From Stutzerimonas stutzeri KOS6 (GTDB lineage Bacteria > Pseudomonadota > Gammaproteobacteria > Pseudomonadales > Pseudomonadaceae), in the NCBI RefSeq assembly GCF_000307775.2, contig NZ_KK020679.1, forward strand, positions 75,547-117,534: DNA of 41,988 nucleotides, written 5' to 3'. Below the pieces are notes generated by a model. The model did no database searches and was not told the DNA's origin. It saw nothing but the letters and a program-made list of their open reading frames with translations. Shown one piece after another: positions 20,849-29,775 of this stretch. The translations under genes and the position numbers were made by a program. Position 1 is the first letter of the stretch. The number at the start of each line of letters is the position of its first letter.

Positions 20849-21945
20849 TGAGCGACGTCGATCAGCTGAAGGCGCTGCGGGTCCGAATCGACAGTCTCGA
20901 CGAGCGGATTCTCGAGCTGATCAGCGAGCGCGCCCGTTGCGCTCAGGAAGTGGCCCGGGTCAAGACCGCGGCGTTGGCCGAGGGCGAGTCGGCGGTATTC
21001 TACCGCCCGGAGCGTGAAGCCTGGGTGCTCAAGCACATCATGGAACTCAACCGCGGGCCGCTCGACAACGAGGAAATGGCGCGCCTGTTCCGCGAGATCA
21101 TGTCGTCCTGCCTGGCGCTGGAACAGCCGTTGCGGGTCGCTTATCTGGGTCCGGAAGGCACCTTCTCCCAGGCCGCTGCGCTCAAGCATTTCGGCCATGC
21201 CGTGATCAGCACGCCGATGGCGGCAATCGACGAAGTCTTCCGTGAAGTGGTTGCCGGGGCAGTGAATTTCGGTGTGGTGCCGGTGGAGAACTCCACCGAA
21301 GGTGCGGTCAACCATACGCTCGACAGCTTCCTCGAACACGACATCGTCATCTGCGGTGAGGTGGAGCTGCGCATTCACCACCATCTGCTGGTGGGCGAGA
21401 CGACCAAGACCGATCGGATCACGCGCATCTATTCTCATGCGCAGTCGCTGGCGCAGTGCCGCAAGTGGCTCGACGCTCACTATCCGAATGTCGAGCGGGT
21501 GGCGGTTTCCAGCAACGCGGACGCGGCCAAGCGGGTCAAGAGCGAGTGGAATTCGGCGGCAATCGCGGGCGACATGGCGGCCCAGTTGTACGGCCTGACC
21601 AAGCTGGCAGAGAAGATCGAGGATCGCCCGGACAATTCCACGCGCTTTCTCATCATCGGTAGTCAGGAAGTGCCTCCGACCGGCGACGACAAGACATCGA
21701 TCATCGTCTCGATGCGCAACAAGCCGGGGGCGTTGCATGAGCTGCTGGTGCCGTTCCACACCAACGGCATCGACCTCACGCGCATCGAAACGCGGCCGTC
21801 GCGCAGCGGCAAGTGGACCTACGTGTTCTTCATCGACTTCCTCGGCCACCATCAGGACCCGCTGATCAAGGACGTGTTGGAGAGGATCGGCCAGGAAGCG
21901 GTGGCCCTGAAGGTGCTGGGTTCTTATCCCAAGGCCGTACTTTAA
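20848..21945 (+). CDS. pheA: Bifunctional chorismate mutase / prephenate dehydratase
   Basis: This P-protein converts chorismate to prephenate and then phenylpyruvate, on the way to phenylalanine. The product has 365 residues: an AroQ chorismate mutase domain (about 1-92), the dehydratase domain (about 96-270) and a regulatory ACT domain (about 278-362). The dehydratase carries GPEGTFSQAA, VVPVENSTEGAV and the catalytic Thr-Arg-Phe motif in DNSTRFLIIG (264-266). The ACT domain has GALHELL and ETRPS, the phenylalanine-binding signatures, so feedback inhibition by phenylalanine is expected. It starts inside the serC stop codon. An 81-base gap with a hairpin separates it from hisC. Confidence 0.96.
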   Translation: MSDVDQLKALRVRIDSLDERILELISERARCAQEVARVKTAALAEGESAVFYRPEREAWVLKHIMELNRGPLDNEEMARLFREIMSSCLALEQPLRVAYLGPEGTFSQAAALKHFGHAVISTPMAAIDEVFREVVAGAVNFGVVPVENSTEGAVNHTLDSFLEHDIVICGEVELRIHHHLLVGETTKTDRITRIYSHAQSLAQCRKWLDAHYPNVERVAVSSNADAAKRVKSEWNSAAIAGDMAAQLYGLTKLAEKIEDRPDNSTRFLIIGSQEVPPTGDDKTSIIVSMRNKPGALHELLVPFHTNGIDLTRIETRPSRSGKWTYVFFIDFLGHHQDPLIKDVLERIGQEAVALKVLGSYPKAVL

Positions 21946-21954
21946 TTGCGGCTC

Positions 21955-22009
21955 CAGGCTGCAGGGGGCGGGCAACAGGCGAGAGGCTTGTGCCGGCGAC
22001 CTGAGCCTG
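21955..22009. repeat. Hairpin between pheA and hisC
   Basis: CAGGCT-G-CAGG (21955-21965) can pair with CCTG-AGCCTG (22000-22009): 10 base pairs with one bulged G and a 34-base GC-rich loop. No T tract follows. It may be a REP-like intergenic repeat or an mRNA-processing or stability element. Confidence 0.4.
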
Positions 22010-22026
22010 CGGCCTGAGGCTATTCT

Positions 22027-23136
22027 ATGAGTTGTGATTTTCTTGCCCTGGCTCAGCCGGGAGTGCAAAAGCTGTCGCCGTACGTGCCGGGCAAGCCGGT
22101 CGACGAGCTGGCGCGCGAGCTGAACCTGGACCCTGCGGGGATCGTGAAGCTGGCCAGCAACGAGAACCCCCTGGGTCCCAGTCCGAAAGTGCTGGCGGCC
22201 ATCCAGGCCGAGCTTTCGGAGCTTACCCGCTACCCTGACGGCAATGGCTTCGCGCTCAAGCAGCGACTCGCGGAGCGTTATTCTGTCGGCATCGATCAGG
22301 TCACGCTGGGCAACGGCTCCAACGATATCCTGGAACTCGTCGCTCGCGCCTACCTGGCGCCGGGGCTCAATGCGGTGTTCAGCGAACATGCCTTCGCCGT
22401 CTATCCGATTGCGACTCAGGCGGTTGGTGCGCAGGGACGTGCCGTGCCGGCGAAGAACTGGGGGCATGACCTCGAGGCGATGGCCGCCGCGATTGATGAG
22501 GATACGCGGGTCGTCTTCGTCGCCAACCCCAATAACCCTACGGGAACCTGGTTCGACAGCGCTGCGCTGGGCGCATTTCTCTCGCGTGTACCAGCCCATG
22601 TCCTGGTGGTGCTGGACGAGGCCTATATCGAATATGCCGAGGGTCAGGAGCTGCCGGACGGACTGGCGTTTCTGTCCGACTATCCCAACCTGCTGGTTTC
22701 GCGCACCTTCTCCAAGGCATACGGGCTGGCAGCATTGCGGGTCGGTTATGCGATCTGTTCGCCAGCAATCGCCGACGTGCTGAACCGCGTCCGCCAGCCA
22801 TTCAACGTGAACAGCCTGGCGCTGGCCGGTGCCTGTGCGGCGCTGGATGACGTCGAGTATCTCGTCGCCAGCCGCAAGATGAATGATGCCGGGATGGCTC
22901 AGCTGGAAGCGGGCTTCCGTCAGCTGGGGCTGGAGTGGATTCCGTCACGCGGCAATTTCATCGCAGTGGACTTTGCCCGTGATGCCGCGCCGATCAATCA
23001 GGCGCTGTTGCAAGCGGGGGTGATCGTGCGCCCGGTAGCCGGCTACGGAATGCCCACGTTCTTGCGTGTCTCCATTGGTACCGAGCAGGAAAACGCGCGC
23101 TTGCTCGACGTGCTGAAGCAGGTGCTCGGGAAGTGA
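22027..23136 (+). CDS. hisC: Histidinol-phosphate / aromatic aminotransferase
   Basis: This fold-type I pyridoxal-phosphate aminotransferase of the HisC family has 369 residues and matches P. aeruginosa HisC2 from memory. The cofactor lysine is in SRTFSKAYGLAALRVGY (Lys230). LASNENPLGPSPK, the substrate-phosphate region, and VFVANPNNPTGT are clear. It can convert imidazole acetol phosphate to histidinol phosphate. Its place inside an aromatic amino-acid gene set suggests it also, or mainly, transaminates phenylpyruvate or 4-hydroxyphenylpyruvate. ATG 22027 has GAGG upstream. Its TGA overlaps the GTG start of the next gene (GTGA). Confidence 0.93.
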   Translation: MSCDFLALAQPGVQKLSPYVPGKPVDELARELNLDPAGIVKLASNENPLGPSPKVLAAIQAELSELTRYPDGNGFALKQRLAERYSVGIDQVTLGNGSNDILELVARAYLAPGLNAVFSEHAFAVYPIATQAVGAQGRAVPAKNWGHDLEAMAAAIDEDTRVVFVANPNNPTGTWFDSAALGAFLSRVPAHVLVVLDEAYIEYAEGQELPDGLAFLSDYPNLLVSRTFSKAYGLAALRVGYAICSPAIADVLNRVRQPFNVNSLALAGACAALDDVEYLVASRKMNDAGMAQLEAGFRQLGLEWIPSRGNFIAVDFARDAAPINQALLQAGVIVRPVAGYGMPTFLRVSIGTEQENARLLDVLKQVLGK

Positions 23137-25376
23137 GCTGCCTCATTGCCGCCCAACCGGTCGCGCCTGCTCTCAATCGTCTGGTAGTGATCGGGCTCGG
23201 CCTGATTGGCGGCTCGTTCGCCAAGGGGTTGCGTGAGACCGGCCTGTGCCGCGAGGTGGTCGGTTTCGATCTGGATCCCCGCTCACGCGAACTGGCCGTC
23301 GAACTGGGCGTGGTCGATCGTTGCGCCGACACGCTGGCCGAGGCCTGTCGCGAAGCGGACGTGATTCAGCTCGCGACGCCGATTCTTGCACTGGAGCGGT
23401 TGCTCGGCGAGCTGGCGAAGATCGAACTGGGTGATGCCGTGATCACTGATGTCGGCAGTGCCAAGGGCAATGTCGTGCGCTGCGCGCGGAAAGTGTTCGG
23501 CGAAATGCCGCCGCGCTTTGTCCCGGGGCATCCCATTGCGGGCTCTGAGGCCAGCGGCGTGACGGCGGCCAATAGCACCTTGTTTCGCCGGCACAAGGTG
23601 ATCCTCACCCCGCTGGACAATACCGATCAGCAGTCGCTTGCGCTGGTCACCAGGCTGTGGTCGGCGCTTGGGGCTGATGTCGAACACATGGGTGTAGAGC
23701 ACCATGACGAGGTGCTGGCTGCCACCAGTCATTTGCCGCATCTGCTGGCCTTCGGCCTGGTTGATTCGCTTGCCAAACGCCATGAAAATCTCGAGATTTT
23801 TCGCTACGCGGCAGGCGGCTTTCGTGATTTCACCCGCATTGCCGGTAGTGATCCGGTGATGTGGCATGACATTTTTCTCGCCAATCGCGAGGCCGTTTTA
23901 CATACCCTCGATGATTTTCGTGCCGATCTCGACGCGTTGCGCGCCGCGGTCGATGAAGGAGACGGGCACAGGTTGTTAGGTGTGTTCACACGCGCCAGGG
24001 CTGCCCGAGAACATTTCAGCAAAATACTGGCTCGCCGAGCCTATGTGGACGTTATGCATTCCAATGACCTAGTTTTCCTCGCCAACCCCGGTGGCAGCCT
24101 GACTGGCCATCTGCGGGTCCCTGGCGACAAATCCATCTCCCATCGTTCGATCATGCTCGGTTCTCTGGCCGAGGGCGTGACGGAGGTCGAGGGTTTCCTC
24201 GAAGGCGAAGATGCCCTTGCCACCATTCAGGCCTTTCGAGACATGGGCGTAGTGATCGAGGGGCCACAGCAGGGCCGCGTGACAGTCCATGGCGTTGGCT
24301 TGCACGGGCTGAAGCCTCCGCCTGGCCCGATCTATCTCGGTAACTCCGGCACTTCCATGCGGCTGCTCTCCGGCTTGCTTGCTGCGCAGCCGTTCGATAC
24401 CACGCTGACCGGCGATGCATCGCTGTCCAAGCGCCCTATGAATCGCGTCGCCAAGCCCTTGCGTGAGATGGGAGCCGTTATCGAGACGGCGCCCGAAGGG
24501 CGCCCGCCGCTGACCATTCGTGGCGGCCAGCGGCTATCCGGCATGCACTACGAAATGCCGATGGCCAGTGCGCAGGTCAAATCCTGTCTGCTGCTGGCCG
24601 GCCTGTATGCGGCTGACCAGACTTCTGTGACCGAGCCGGCGCCGACTCGTGATCATACCGAGCGGATGCTTCGGGGCTTCGGCTACCCGGTAACGGTCAA
24701 AGGCAGTACCGCGAGCGTCGAGCCCGGGCACAAATTGCGCGGCACCCATATCGAGGTCCCTGCCGATATTTCTTCCGCGGCATTCTTCATGGTGGCGGCG
24801 AGTATCGCGCAGGGGTCCGAGATCGTGCTCGAGCATGTTGGCGTGAATCCGACCCGGACCGGCGTGATCGACATTCTCAAGCTGATGGGTGGCGATATCT
24901 CCCTGGAGAATCCCCGTGAGGTGGGCGGTGAGCCTGTGGCGGACATCCGCGTGCGTGGCGCGCAGCTCAAGGGCATCGACATTCCTGAAGATCTGGTGCC
25001 GCTGGCTATCGACGAATTCCCGGTGCTCTTCGTTGCAGCGGCCTGCGCGGAGGGGCGCACCACCCTGCGCGGTGCCGAGGAGCTGCGCGTCAAGGAGTCG
25101 GACCGCATTCAGGTCATGGCTGACGGACTGCAGACCTTGGGCATCCAGGCAGAACCGACTCCAGACGGCATTGTCATCGAGGGAGGGGCGATTGGCTCCG
25201 GAGAGGTGTGGGCGCATGGCGATCATCGTATAGCCATGTCGTTCAGCGTGGCGGCGCTGCGTGCCAGTGGTCCGATTCGCATCCACGATTGCGCGAACGT
25301 GGCGACGTCGTTCCCCAACTTCCTCGACCTGGCCCAGCGGGCCGGGATGCACGTTCATTCGGAGGGCGCTTCATGA
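23133..25376 (+). CDS. aroA: Fused cyclohexadienyl dehydrogenase / EPSP synthase
   Basis: One 747-residue chain carries two shikimate-pathway enzymes. Residues about 15-300 are TyrA: the NAD(P) motif is GLGLIGGS (21-28), and [19 protein letters not shown] and SHLPHLLAF follow. It oxidises prephenate or arogenate for tyrosine. From about residue 312 it is AroA, 5-enolpyruvylshikimate-3-phosphate synthase, with GDKSISHRS (331-339), [11 protein letters not shown] and the C-terminal [13 protein letters not shown]. The natural TyrA-AroA fusion is known in Pseudomonas. The start GTG 23133 overlaps the hisC stop, and the stop overlaps the cmk ATG, so it is coupled on both sides. The linker is short and no frame break separates the halves. 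Confidence 0.96.
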   Translation: MSCLIAAQPVAPALNRLVVIGLGLIGGSFAKGLRETGLCREVVGFDLDPRSRELAVELGVVDRCADTLAEACREADVIQLATPILALERLLGELAKIELGDAVITDVGSAKGNVVRCARKVFGEMPPRFVPGHPIAGSEASGVTAANSTLFRRHKVILTPLDNTDQQSLALVTRLWSALGADVEHMGVEHHDEVLAATSHLPHLLAFGLVDSLAKRHENLEIFRYAAGGFRDFTRIAGSDPVMWHDIFLANREAVLHTLDDFRADLDALRAAVDEGDGHRLLGVFTRARAAREHFSKILARRAYVDVMHSNDLVFLANPGGSLTGHLRVPGDKSISHRSIMLGSLAEGVTEVEGFLEGEDALATIQAFRDMGVVIEGPQQGRVTVHGVGLHGLKPPPGPIYLGNSGTSMRLLSGLLAAQPFDTTLTGDASLSKRPMNRVAKPLREMGAVIETAPEGRPPLTIRGGQRLSGMHYEMPMASAQVKSCLLLAGLYAADQTSVTEPAPTRDHTERMLRGFGYPVTVKGSTASVEPGHKLRGTHIEVPADISSAAFFMVAASIAQGSEIVLEHVGVNPTRTGVIDILKLMGGDISLENPREVGGEPVADIRVRGAQLKGIDIPEDLVPLAIDEFPVLFVAAACAEGRTTLRGAEELRVKESDRIQVMADGLQTLGIQAEPTPDGIVIEGGAIGSGEVWAHGDHRIAMSFSVAALRASGPIRIHDCANVATSFPNFLDLAQRAGMHVHSEGAS

Positions 25377-26062
25377 TCAAGCCCATACCGGTCATCACCA
25401 TCGACGGGCCGAGCGGCTCCGGGAAGGGGACGGTCGCGGCATTGCTCGCCGGGCAACTCGGCTGGAATTTTCTCGATTCAGGTGCCTTGTATCGTCTGCT
25501 GGCCTTTGCCGCGCGCAACCATGGTGTCGACCTCACCAACGAAGAAGCGCTGAAGGTACTGGCCGAACACCTCGACGTGCAGTTCGGCGCAGCCCGCGAC
25601 GGGCATGGCATGATCATCACTCTGGAAGGGGAGGAGGTCACCGAATCCATCCGCAACGAGAGCGTCGGCGCTGGTGCATCCCAAGTGGCAGCGCTGCCGG
25701 TCGTCCGTACTGCACTGCTGCAGCGGCAGAAGGCGTTTCGCGAGTTTCCAGGGCTTGTAGCGGACGGTCGTGACATGGGCACGGTCGTCTTTCCTGATGC
25801 GCCGTTGAAGATATTCCTCACCGCGAGTGCGGAGGAACGGGCGCGCAGGCGCTTCTTGCAGTTGAAGGCACGAGGTGATGATGTTAATCTCGCGAGTCTT
25901 CTTGAGGAGATCCGGGAGCGCGACGATCGCGATACCCAGCGTGCGGTGGCCCCGCTGAAGCCGGCAGACGATGCCATTCAGCTGGATTCCACTACACTCT
26001 CCATCGAAGACGTGCTGCAACGAATTCTGAGCGAAGTCGCCGACCGCGATTTGGCTGGATGA
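25373..26062 (+). CDS. cmk: Cytidylate kinase
   Basis: Cmk phosphorylates CMP and dCMP with ATP. The product has 229 residues, the standard length. The P-loop is GPSGSGKGT (12-20), then FLDSGALYR for nucleotide-monophosphate binding and [13 protein letters not shown] in the core. ATG 25373 overlaps the aroA stop as ATGA and yields [15 protein letters not shown]. The longer open frame from 25208 lies inside aroA and is not real. It is the last gene of the coupled biosynthetic run; a terminator-like structure stands between it and rpsA. Confidence 0.96.
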   Translation: MIKPIPVITIDGPSGSGKGTVAALLAGQLGWNFLDSGALYRLLAFAARNHGVDLTNEEALKVLAEHLDVQFGAARDGHGMIITLEGEEVTESIRNESVGAGASQVAALPVVRTALLQRQKAFREFPGLVADGRDMGTVVFPDAPLKIFLTASAEERARRRFLQLKARGDDVNLASLLEEIRERDDRDTQRAVAPLKPADDAIQLDSTTLSIEDVLQRILSEVADRDLAG

Positions 26063-26144
26063 GCGGAGCTGCCGAAAGGTGGCCAGACGGACTTCGAGGC
26101 TGGCGCAGCCAATAGGATGTGCGGCCCCGGGCCGTTAACAAGGA

Positions 26145-26185
26145 GGCATGTGGGAGACCAGATCCAGTCCCGCAGGCCTTTTTTT
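26145..26185 (+). terminator. Terminator-like hairpin between cmk and rpsA (candidate attenuator)
   Basis: GGCATGTGGGA (26145-26155) pairs with TCCCGCAGGCC (26168-26178), with one A-G mismatch and one G-U pair, followed at once by seven T (26179-26185). It lies 72 bases before the rpsA ATG. Just downstream, CCACAT (26198-26203) and ATGTGG (26212-26217) make a second hairpin. CCCACAT (26197-26203) could instead pair with ATGTGGG (26148-26154) in the terminator's 5' arm. An AAGGAGG sequence (26140-26146) overlaps the 5' arm. Confidence 0.65.
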
Positions 26186-26257
26186 ATATGAATGAACCCA
26201 CATTGTCTGGGATGTGGAGATTGGGCGGATCCTCGCCTGAAAACAGCAGGAATCAAC

Positions 26258-27940
26258 ATGAGCGAAAGCTTCGCAGAACTTTTTGAAGAAAGCCTTAAAT
26301 CCCTCGACATGCAGCCGGGTGCCATCATCACCGGCATCGTGGTCGACATCGACGGTGACTGGGTCACCGTGCATGCCGGCCTCAAGTCCGAGGGCGTCAT
26401 CCCGGTCGAGCAGTTCTACAACGAGCAGGGCGAGCTGACCATCAAGGTGGGTGACGAGGTTCACGTTGCTCTGGACGCGGTTGAAGATGGCTTTGGCGAA
26501 ACCAAGCTGTCCCGTGAAAAAGCCAAGCGCGCGGAATCCTGGATTGTTCTGGAAGCGGCTTTCGCTGCAGAAGAAGTGGTCAAGGGTGTCATCAACGGCA
26601 AGGTCAAGGGTGGCTTTACCGTCGATGTCAACGGTATCCGCGCGTTCCTGCCGGGTTCGCTGGTCGATGTCCGCCCTGTGCGCGACACCACCCACCTGGA
26701 AGGCAAAGAGCTCGAGTTCAAGGTCATCAAGCTCGACCAGAAGCGCAACAACGTTGTCGTTTCCCGTCGCAGCGTGCTGGAAGCCGAGAACAGTGCCGAG
26801 CGCGAAGCTCTGCTCGAGTCCCTGCAGGAAGGCCAGCAGGTCAAAGGTATCGTCAAGAACCTCACCGACTACGGTGCGTTCGTTGATCTGGGCGGCGTCG
26901 ATGGTCTGCTGCACATCACCGACATGGCCTGGAAGCGCATCAAGCATCCGTCCGAGATCGTCAATGTTGGCGACGAGATCGATGTCAAGGTGCTGAAGTT
27001 CGACCGCGAGCGCAACCGCGTATCGCTGGGTCTGAAGCAACTGGGCGAAGACCCATGGGTTGCCATCAAGGCTCGCTACCCGGAAGGCACCCGCGTGCAG
27101 GCGCGCGTCACCAACCTGACCGATTACGGCTGCTTCGCCGAGCTGGAAGAGGGTGTCGAGGGTCTGGTGCACGTCTCCGAAATGGACTGGACCAACAAGA
27201 ACATCCACCCGTCGAAGGTCGTTCAGGTCGGCGACGAAGTGGAAGTCATGGTTCTGGACATCGACGAAGAGCGTCGTCGTATCTCCCTGGGCATCAAGCA
27301 GTGCAAGTCCAATCCGTGGGAAGACTTCTCCGGCCAGTTCAACAAGGGCGACCGCATCTCCGGCACCATCAAGTCGATCACCGATTTCGGTATCTTCATT
27401 GGTCTGGACGGCGGCATCGACGGTCTGGTTCACCTGTCCGACATCTCCTGGAACGAGCAGGGTGAGGAAGCTGTCCGCCGCTTCAAGAAGGGCGACGAGC
27501 TGGACACCGTCATTCTGTCGGTCGATCCGGAGCGTGAGCGCATCTCCCTGGGCATCAAGCAGCTGGAAGACGATCCGTTCTCCAACTATGCCGCCGTCAA
27601 TGACAAGGGCAGCATCGTTCGCGGTACCGTCAAGGAAGTTGATGCCAAGGGTGCGATCATCGACCTGGGCAACGATATCGAGGCCACTCTGAAGGCTTCC
27701 GAAATCAGCCGCGACCGCGTTGAAGATGCACGCAACGTGCTGAAGGAAGGCGACGAAGTCGAAGCCAAGATCATCAGCATCGATCGCAAGTCCCGCGTGA
27801 TCAGCCTGTCCATCAAGTCCAAAGACGTCGAAGACGAAAAGGATGCGATGAAAGAGTTGCGCACCAAGCAGGAAGTAGAAAGCACCGGTCCGACCACCAT
27901 TGGTGATCTGATCCGTGCTCAGATGGAAAACCAGAACTAA
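26258..27940 (+). CDS. rpsA: 30S ribosomal protein S1
   Basis: S1 binds mRNA on the 30S subunit and supports initiation on structured or weak ribosome-binding sites. The product has 560 residues, near the 559 of P. aeruginosa, with six S1 repeats. The repeats are recognisable by recurring blocks such as [34 protein letters not shown] and the ISLGIKQ ends. ATG 26258 with AGGA upstream gives the family N-terminus [12 protein letters not shown]; the in-frame extension to 26192 is leader. A strong terminator follows. In many gammaproteobacteria S1 represses its own translation through leader structure, so the hairpins upstream are of interest. ihfB, the usual next gene, is absent here. Confidence 0.97.
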   Translation: MSESFAELFEESLKSLDMQPGAIITGIVVDIDGDWVTVHAGLKSEGVIPVEQFYNEQGELTIKVGDEVHVALDAVEDGFGETKLSREKAKRAESWIVLEAAFAAEEVVKGVINGKVKGGFTVDVNGIRAFLPGSLVDVRPVRDTTHLEGKELEFKVIKLDQKRNNVVVSRRSVLEAENSAEREALLESLQEGQQVKGIVKNLTDYGAFVDLGGVDGLLHITDMAWKRIKHPSEIVNVGDEIDVKVLKFDRERNRVSLGLKQLGEDPWVAIKARYPEGTRVQARVTNLTDYGCFAELEEGVEGLVHVSEMDWTNKNIHPSKVVQVGDEVEVMVLDIDEERRRISLGIKQCKSNPWEDFSGQFNKGDRISGTIKSITDFGIFIGLDGGIDGLVHLSDISWNEQGEEAVRRFKKGDELDTVILSVDPERERISLGIKQLEDDPFSNYAAVNDKGSIVRGTVKEVDAKGAIIDLGNDIEATLKASEISRDRVEDARNVLKEGDEVEAKIISIDRKSRVISLSIKSKDVEDEKDAMKELRTKQEVESTGPTTIGDLIRAQMENQN

Positions 27941-27956
27941 GTTCGGGTTCTTCATG

Positions 27957-27985
27957 AAAAAGGGCGACTTCGGTCGCCCTTTTTT
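27957..27985 (+). terminator. Intrinsic terminator of rpsA
   Basis: AAAAAGGGCGAC and GTCGCCCTTTTTT form a perfect stem capped by a TTCG tetraloop and ending in a T run, 17 bases after the rpsA stop. The A run on the other side lets it also serve the minus-strand regulator gene. Confidence 0.96.
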
Positions 27986-28044
27986 GTGTCTGCGAGAAAG
28001 CGCTCGAACGATGAAGCCATTCGGTAGAGTCGCGGGATGTTCGT

Positions 28045-28488
28045 CTAGCCTTTGGCCTTCTCCATGGCAAGCGCCTGGTTGACAGCCAGCCAGCCATCCA
28101 CGGCCTGCTCGCCGACATCATTGAAGGCGCGTTGAAGCAGGCGGACCTGCTCCCTGCGTAAGGCCTGCTCCAGCTTCGCCCCTTCTGCGGTAAAGCGCAG
28201 CATGCGCTTTCGCTTGTCATCTTCGGCGGTGAGGCTTTCGACCAGATGCATCTCGATCAGCTGGCGCATCGGCGTATTCAGTGCCTGTTTGGAAACGCCG
28301 AGATAGCTCAATAGCTCCTTGACACTCAGGTCCGGATAACTCGCGATGAAGAACAGGATGCGGTGGTGTACGCGGGACAGGCCGCGGCGGGCGAGCATTT
28401 CGTCAGGCTTGGCCGTGAAGGCCTGATAGCCGAGAAAGAAGCTCTCCATGATCTGGCGCTGCACTGCGCTTTTTTTTAGGTCAGGCAT
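28045..28488 (-). CDS. MarR-family transcriptional regulator
   Basis: This winged-helix dimeric regulator has 147 residues from the chosen ATG 28488 (MPDLKKSAVQ). The DNA-binding core reads LSRVHHRILFFIASYPDLSV, then ELLSYLGVSKQALNTPMRQL as helix-turn-helix, with the wing around DDKRKRMLRFTAEG. The gene diverges from an aminotransferase-GST gene pair, so control of that pair is the natural guess; the effector is unknown. The start is uncertain, since no good ribosome-binding site is visible here or at the alternative ATG 28557. Codons 4-6 contain a run of eight A, an uncommon place for a slippage-prone tract. It might otherwise be a general repressor with targets elsewhere. Confidence 0.85.
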   Translation of the reverse strand: MPDLKKSAVQRQIMESFFLGYQAFTAKPDEMLARRGLSRVHHRILFFIASYPDLSVKELLSYLGVSKQALNTPMRQLIEMHLVESLTAEDDKRKRMLRFTAEGAKLEQALRREQVRLLQRAFNDVGEQAVDGWLAVNQALAMEKAKG

Positions 28489-28501
28489 ATTGACGTATTT
28501 G

Positions 28502-28539
28502 TCTTGAGAGGCGTAATTTCGGTCAAGAAGTTTGACTTG
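28502..28539. promoter_or_regulatory. Candidate operator between the MarR gene and the aminotransferase gene
   Basis: TCTTGA (28502-28507) and TCAAGA (28523-28528) are inverted. A further overlapping pair is TCAAG (28523-28527) with CTTG (28536-28539). They fill the short divergent gap in which both promoters must lie. MarR proteins bind palindromes of this size class, but no protein-specific consensus is claimed. Confidence 0.35.
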
Positions 28540-28562
28540 TTTTGCAGCGCCTCGCATCTGGT

Positions 28563-29735
28563 ATGAAAATGGCCTTCTCCGAACGCATTACTCGCCTTAA
28601 AAGTTCTCTCATTCGTGAAATCCTCGCTGCAGCCCAGCGCCCGGAAGTAATGTCCTTCGCTGGCGGACTGCCGGCCGAGGCGATGCTGCCCGCGGTCGAT
28701 TGGACCGAGCTGCCGGCTGGCATGGGGCAGTACGGCATGAGCGAAGGCGAGCCTGCTCTTCGTGAGGCTCTCGCCGCGCAAGCACGAGCTTTAGGCGTGC
28801 CCTGTGAGGCGAGCCAGGTGCTGATCGTCAGTGGCTCGCAGCAGACGCTGGACCTCGCATCGAAGCTTTTTATCGATTCGGGTACCGAGGTGCTGGTCGA
28901 GGCGCCAACCTATCTCGCCGCGCTACAGTCCTTTCAATTGTTCGGAGCCGAATGCCTGGCGGTTCCCCAGCAGGTCGATGGACCGGATCTGGCTACCCTG
29001 CGCGCCACGCTGGAGCAGCACCAGCCTGCCTTCGCCTATCTGATTCCCACATTCCAGAATCCTTCTGCAGTTCGCTACAGCGAGGACAAGCGTGACGCCG
29101 TCGCCAGCCTGCTCGACGAGTTTGGCGTGACGCTGCTGGAGGATGAACCATACCGGGAGCTGGTTTTCGATCAGGGCAGCGCCAGGCCCATCGTTTCACG
29201 TCTGCAACGAGCAAGCTGGATTTACACCGGCACCGTATCCAAAACGCTGCTGCCTGGGTTGCGCGTCGGCTATCTGATCGCCTCGCCGGATCTGTTCCCT
29301 TATTTGCTACGACTGAAGCAATCGGCTGATCTGCATACCAATCGGATCGGACAATGGCAGGCGCTGCAGTGGCTGGGTAGTGAGCGTTATCGAGAGCATC
29401 TTGCGGAGTTGCGGGACTTCTACCGTGTTCGTCGTGATGCCATGCAGGCTGCGCTCAGCGAGCATTTCGGCGATCTGGCGACCTGGCAGCTGCCGCAGGG
29501 CGGGCTGTTCTTCTGGCTGACGCTGAAGCAGCCGCTGGATACCCGAACCCTGCTTGATCAGGCGCTCGCCAATGATGTGGTGTTCATGCCCGGCGAGCCC
29601 TTCTTCGTGGACCCGGATGCCAATCCCGGTTACTTGCGGCTGAACTTCAGCCATGTTGCCGCTGCGAGAATGGAAGAAGGGGTACGTCGTCTGGCGCAGG
29701 TCATCCGCGAAGCTAAAGCGCTGGAAGCCGCCTGA
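28563..29735 (+). CDS. Class I/II pyridoxal-phosphate aminotransferase
   Basis: This fold-type I aminotransferase of about 390 residues resembles the 2-aminoadipate / aromatic aminotransferase group (LysN-like or Aro8-like). The cofactor lysine is in YTGTVSKTLLPGLRVGY. The N-terminus MSFAGGLPAEAMLP and the block YLIPTFQNPSA are typical of the group. It lacks the N-terminal GntR DNA-binding domain of MocR proteins. The start may be ATG 28563 or 28569; neither has a clear ribosome-binding site. The GST gene begins 40 bases after the stop, so the two are probably co-transcribed, and the MarR gene diverges. The substrate cannot be assigned. Confidence 0.88.
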   Translation: MKMAFSERITRLKSSLIREILAAAQRPEVMSFAGGLPAEAMLPAVDWTELPAGMGQYGMSEGEPALREALAAQARALGVPCEASQVLIVSGSQQTLDLASKLFIDSGTEVLVEAPTYLAALQSFQLFGAECLAVPQQVDGPDLATLRATLEQHQPAFAYLIPTFQNPSAVRYSEDKRDAVASLLDEFGVTLLEDEPYRELVFDQGSARPIVSRLQRASWIYTGTVSKTLLPGLRVGYLIASPDLFPYLLRLKQSADLHTNRIGQWQALQWLGSERYREHLAELRDFYRVRRDAMQAALSEHFGDLATWQLPQGGLFFWLTLKQPLDTRTLLDQALANDVVFMPGEPFFVDPDANPGYLRLNFSHVAAARMEEGVRRLAQVIREAKALEAA

Positions 29736-29775
29736 GGAATATCGTGACCTGCTTTGCGGGTCGATCGGAGGGATC

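Noticed and set aside
26148..26195. 15-codon leader open frame before rpsA ([15 protein letters not shown])
   Set aside because: AAGGAGG is only one base from the ATG, too close for normal initiation, and the segment is better explained as the arms of a terminator-like hairpin. There is no run of regulatory codons.
26135..27955. 606-codon minus-strand open frame antisense to rpsA
   Set aside because: It mirrors the rpsA coding frame in a GC-rich gene and yields a low-complexity product. The plus-strand S1 protein explains the region fully.
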